Assembly (NCBI RefSeq): GCF_900129855.1
Contig: NZ_LT670819.1
Coordinates: 3,286,001-3,350,000, forward strand
Direction: 5' to 3'
DNA length: 64,000 bases
Origin: Streptomyces sp. 3214.6
Lineage (GTDB): Bacteria; Actinomycetota; Actinomycetes; Streptomycetales; Streptomycetaceae
The notes below the pieces were generated by a model. The model saw nothing but the letters and a program-made list of their open reading frames with translations. It was not told the origin of the DNA and did no database searches. The position numbers and the translations under genes were made by a program. Below are positions 63,087-64,000 of the stretch, one piece after another. Positions within the stretch are counted from its first letter, which is position 1. Each line of letters begins with the position of its first letter.

Positions 63087-63105
63087 CCTACGGCACACTG
63101 GCAGC

Positions 63106-64000
63106 ATGCTGACGAACGTGGCCGCGATCCTCCTGGACGGTGTGCACCCCTTCGAACTCGGCGTCGTCTGCGAGGTCTTCGGGATCGACCGCAGTGACGA
63201 GGGGCTGCCGGTCTACGACTTCGCCGTCGCCTCGGCGGAGGGGCCGACGCTGAGCACCCACGCGGGCTTCACCCTCAGTACGGAGCACGGGCTCGAACGG
63301 CTGGAGAGCGCCGACCTGATCGCCGTCCCCGCCGGGGAGACGTACGGCAGGCGGGACTTCCCGCCGGAGCTGCTCGACGCGCTGCGCCGGGCCGTGGACC
63401 GGGGGACGCGCGTGCTCAGCGTCTGCTCCGGGGTGTTCGTGCTGGGCGCGGCCGGACTGCTGGACGGGCGCCGGTGCGCGGTGCACTGGCGGCACGCCGA
63501 GCAACTGGCCCGGCAGTACCCGCGCACCGTCGTCGAACCCGACGTGCTCTACGTCGACGAGGACCCGGTGATCACCTCGGCCGGCACGGCCGCCGGCATC
63601 GACGCCTGTCTGCACCTGGTCCGCAAGGAACAGGGCCCCGAGGTCGCCAACCGCATCGCCCGGCGGATGGTGGTGCCGCCGCACCGGGACGGCGGCCAGG
63701 CCCAGTACATCGAACGGCCGCTGCCCCGCTCACGGTGCGACACCGTCGGCGACGTGCTCGCGTGGATGGAGCAGCACCTCGACCAGGAGGTCACCGTCGA
63801 GCAGCTCGCCGAACGCGCCCATATGTCCCCGCGCACCTTCGCCCGCCGTTTCCAGCAGGAGACGGGCACCACGCCCTACCGCTGGCTGCTGCGTCAACGG
63901 GTACTGCTGGCCCAGCAGTTGCTGGAGGCGACGGACGAGACGATGGACGCGATCGCCTGGCGGGCCGGCTTCGGCACGGCGGGCGCCCTGCGCCACCAGT
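63106..64000 (+). CDS. nrdS: GlxA/AraC-family regulator of the nrdABS operon (partial)
   Basis: At least 298 codons from ATG 63106, cut by the window end. The N-terminal DJ-1/PfpI-like domain has VSVCSGVFVLGAAGLLDGRRCAVHW (nucleophile-elbow Cys) and a conserved GTAAGIDACLHLVR. The C-terminal AraC double HTH (MEQHLDQEVTVEQLAERAHMSPRTFARRFQQETGTTPYRWLL and the start of the second motif) follows. In S. coelicolor the third gene of the B12-controlled nrd operon encodes such a regulator, NrdS; the 226-bp gap and dyad suggest a promoter of its own here. Confidence 0.85.
   Translation, partial: MLTNVAAILLDGVHPFELGVVCEVFGIDRSDEGLPVYDFAVASAEGPTLSTHAGFTLSTEHGLERLESADLIAVPAGETYGRRDFPPELLDALRRAVDRGTRVLSVCSGVFVLGAAGLLDGRRCAVHWRHAEQLARQYPRTVVEPDVLYVDEDPVITSAGTAAGIDACLHLVRKEQGPEVANRIARRMVVPPHRDGGQAQYIERPLPRSRCDTVGDVLAWMEQHLDQEVTVEQLAERAHMSPRTFARRFQQETGTTPYRWLLRQRVLLAQQLLEATDETMDAIAWRAGFGTAGALRHQ

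Overview
This window is chromosomal DNA from a Streptomyces. Supporting signs are the very high GC content, GTG/TTG starts, ATGA/GTGA start-stop overlaps, and an unmistakable set of core streptomycete loci: the dasABC/dasR chitin-sugar regulon with nagB and nagZ, sodN/sodX nickel superoxide dismutase, a sigH-type stress sigma operon, wblE beside a PdtaS-like kinase, an EshB-type encapsulin, and B12-riboswitch-controlled nrdAB. The gene order resembles what I remember of the S. coelicolor sucA to nrd interval; this is recollection, not a comparison I could run.

Layout. 1-1.2 kb: 3' end of the 2-oxoglutarate decarboxylase/dehydrogenase E1 gene. 1.3-14.8 kb: a large minus-strand accessory operon of eight genes. 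Its first half encodes a Trypco1-like protein, a trypsin/VMAP protein, a MoxR-like AAA+ ATPase and an SAV_2336-type vWA-like/TPR protein. Its second half encodes an FxSxx-COOH type RiPP set: precursor, radical SAM/SPASM cyclophane synthase, a free-standing HExxH enzyme and a TIR/NB-ARC/TPR sensor. This is the most unusual system in the window. 14.9-18.1 kb: small regulators (DUF4097/PadR pair, ClpN/HTH pair). 18.3-24 kb: oxidoreductase, malic enzyme and a glutamate-type ABC transporter. 24-28 kb: methyltransferase, CGNR zinc-finger protein, sodX/sodN, a MerR regulator and two gene relics. 28-30.4 kb: a phosphate/polyphosphate operon. 30.5-34.3 kb: small regulators, VOC proteins and a DHFR-like reductase. 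34.5-37 kb: family 2B encapsulin shell with a polyprenyl diphosphate synthase as likely cargo. 37-46 kb: PLP enzyme, antiporter, sigH operon, diacylglycerol kinase, wblE and a sensor kinase. 46.4-53.3 kb: nagB, nagZ, dasC-dasB-dasA and dasR, with four DasR operators. 53.4-55.3 kb: an SSS symporter pair. 55.3-58.9 kb: a membrane-anchored NACHT-type NTPase. 59.2-64 kb: NrdR boxes, cobalamin riboswitch, nrdA, nrdB and an AraC-type regulator cut by the window end.

How the parts work together. The das/nag block imports and degrades N-acetylglucosamine oligomers under DasR repression, relieved by amino-sugar phosphates. The nrd block makes deoxynucleotides only when B12 is scarce (riboswitch) and dNTPs are low (NrdR). 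The 1.3-14.8 kb operon combines the signature parts of a vWA-MoxR-associated conflict system (protease, ATPase, vWA-like scaffold) with a ribosomally made peptide and its tailoring enzymes. I infer a regulated protease/ATPase/peptide device with an immunity or self/non-self role, but no function can be proven from sequence.

No tRNA, rRNA, CRISPR array or intact transposase was found. Relics (nitroreductase, ECF sigma, TetR) and several minisatellite repeats mark recently eroded intergenic regions.
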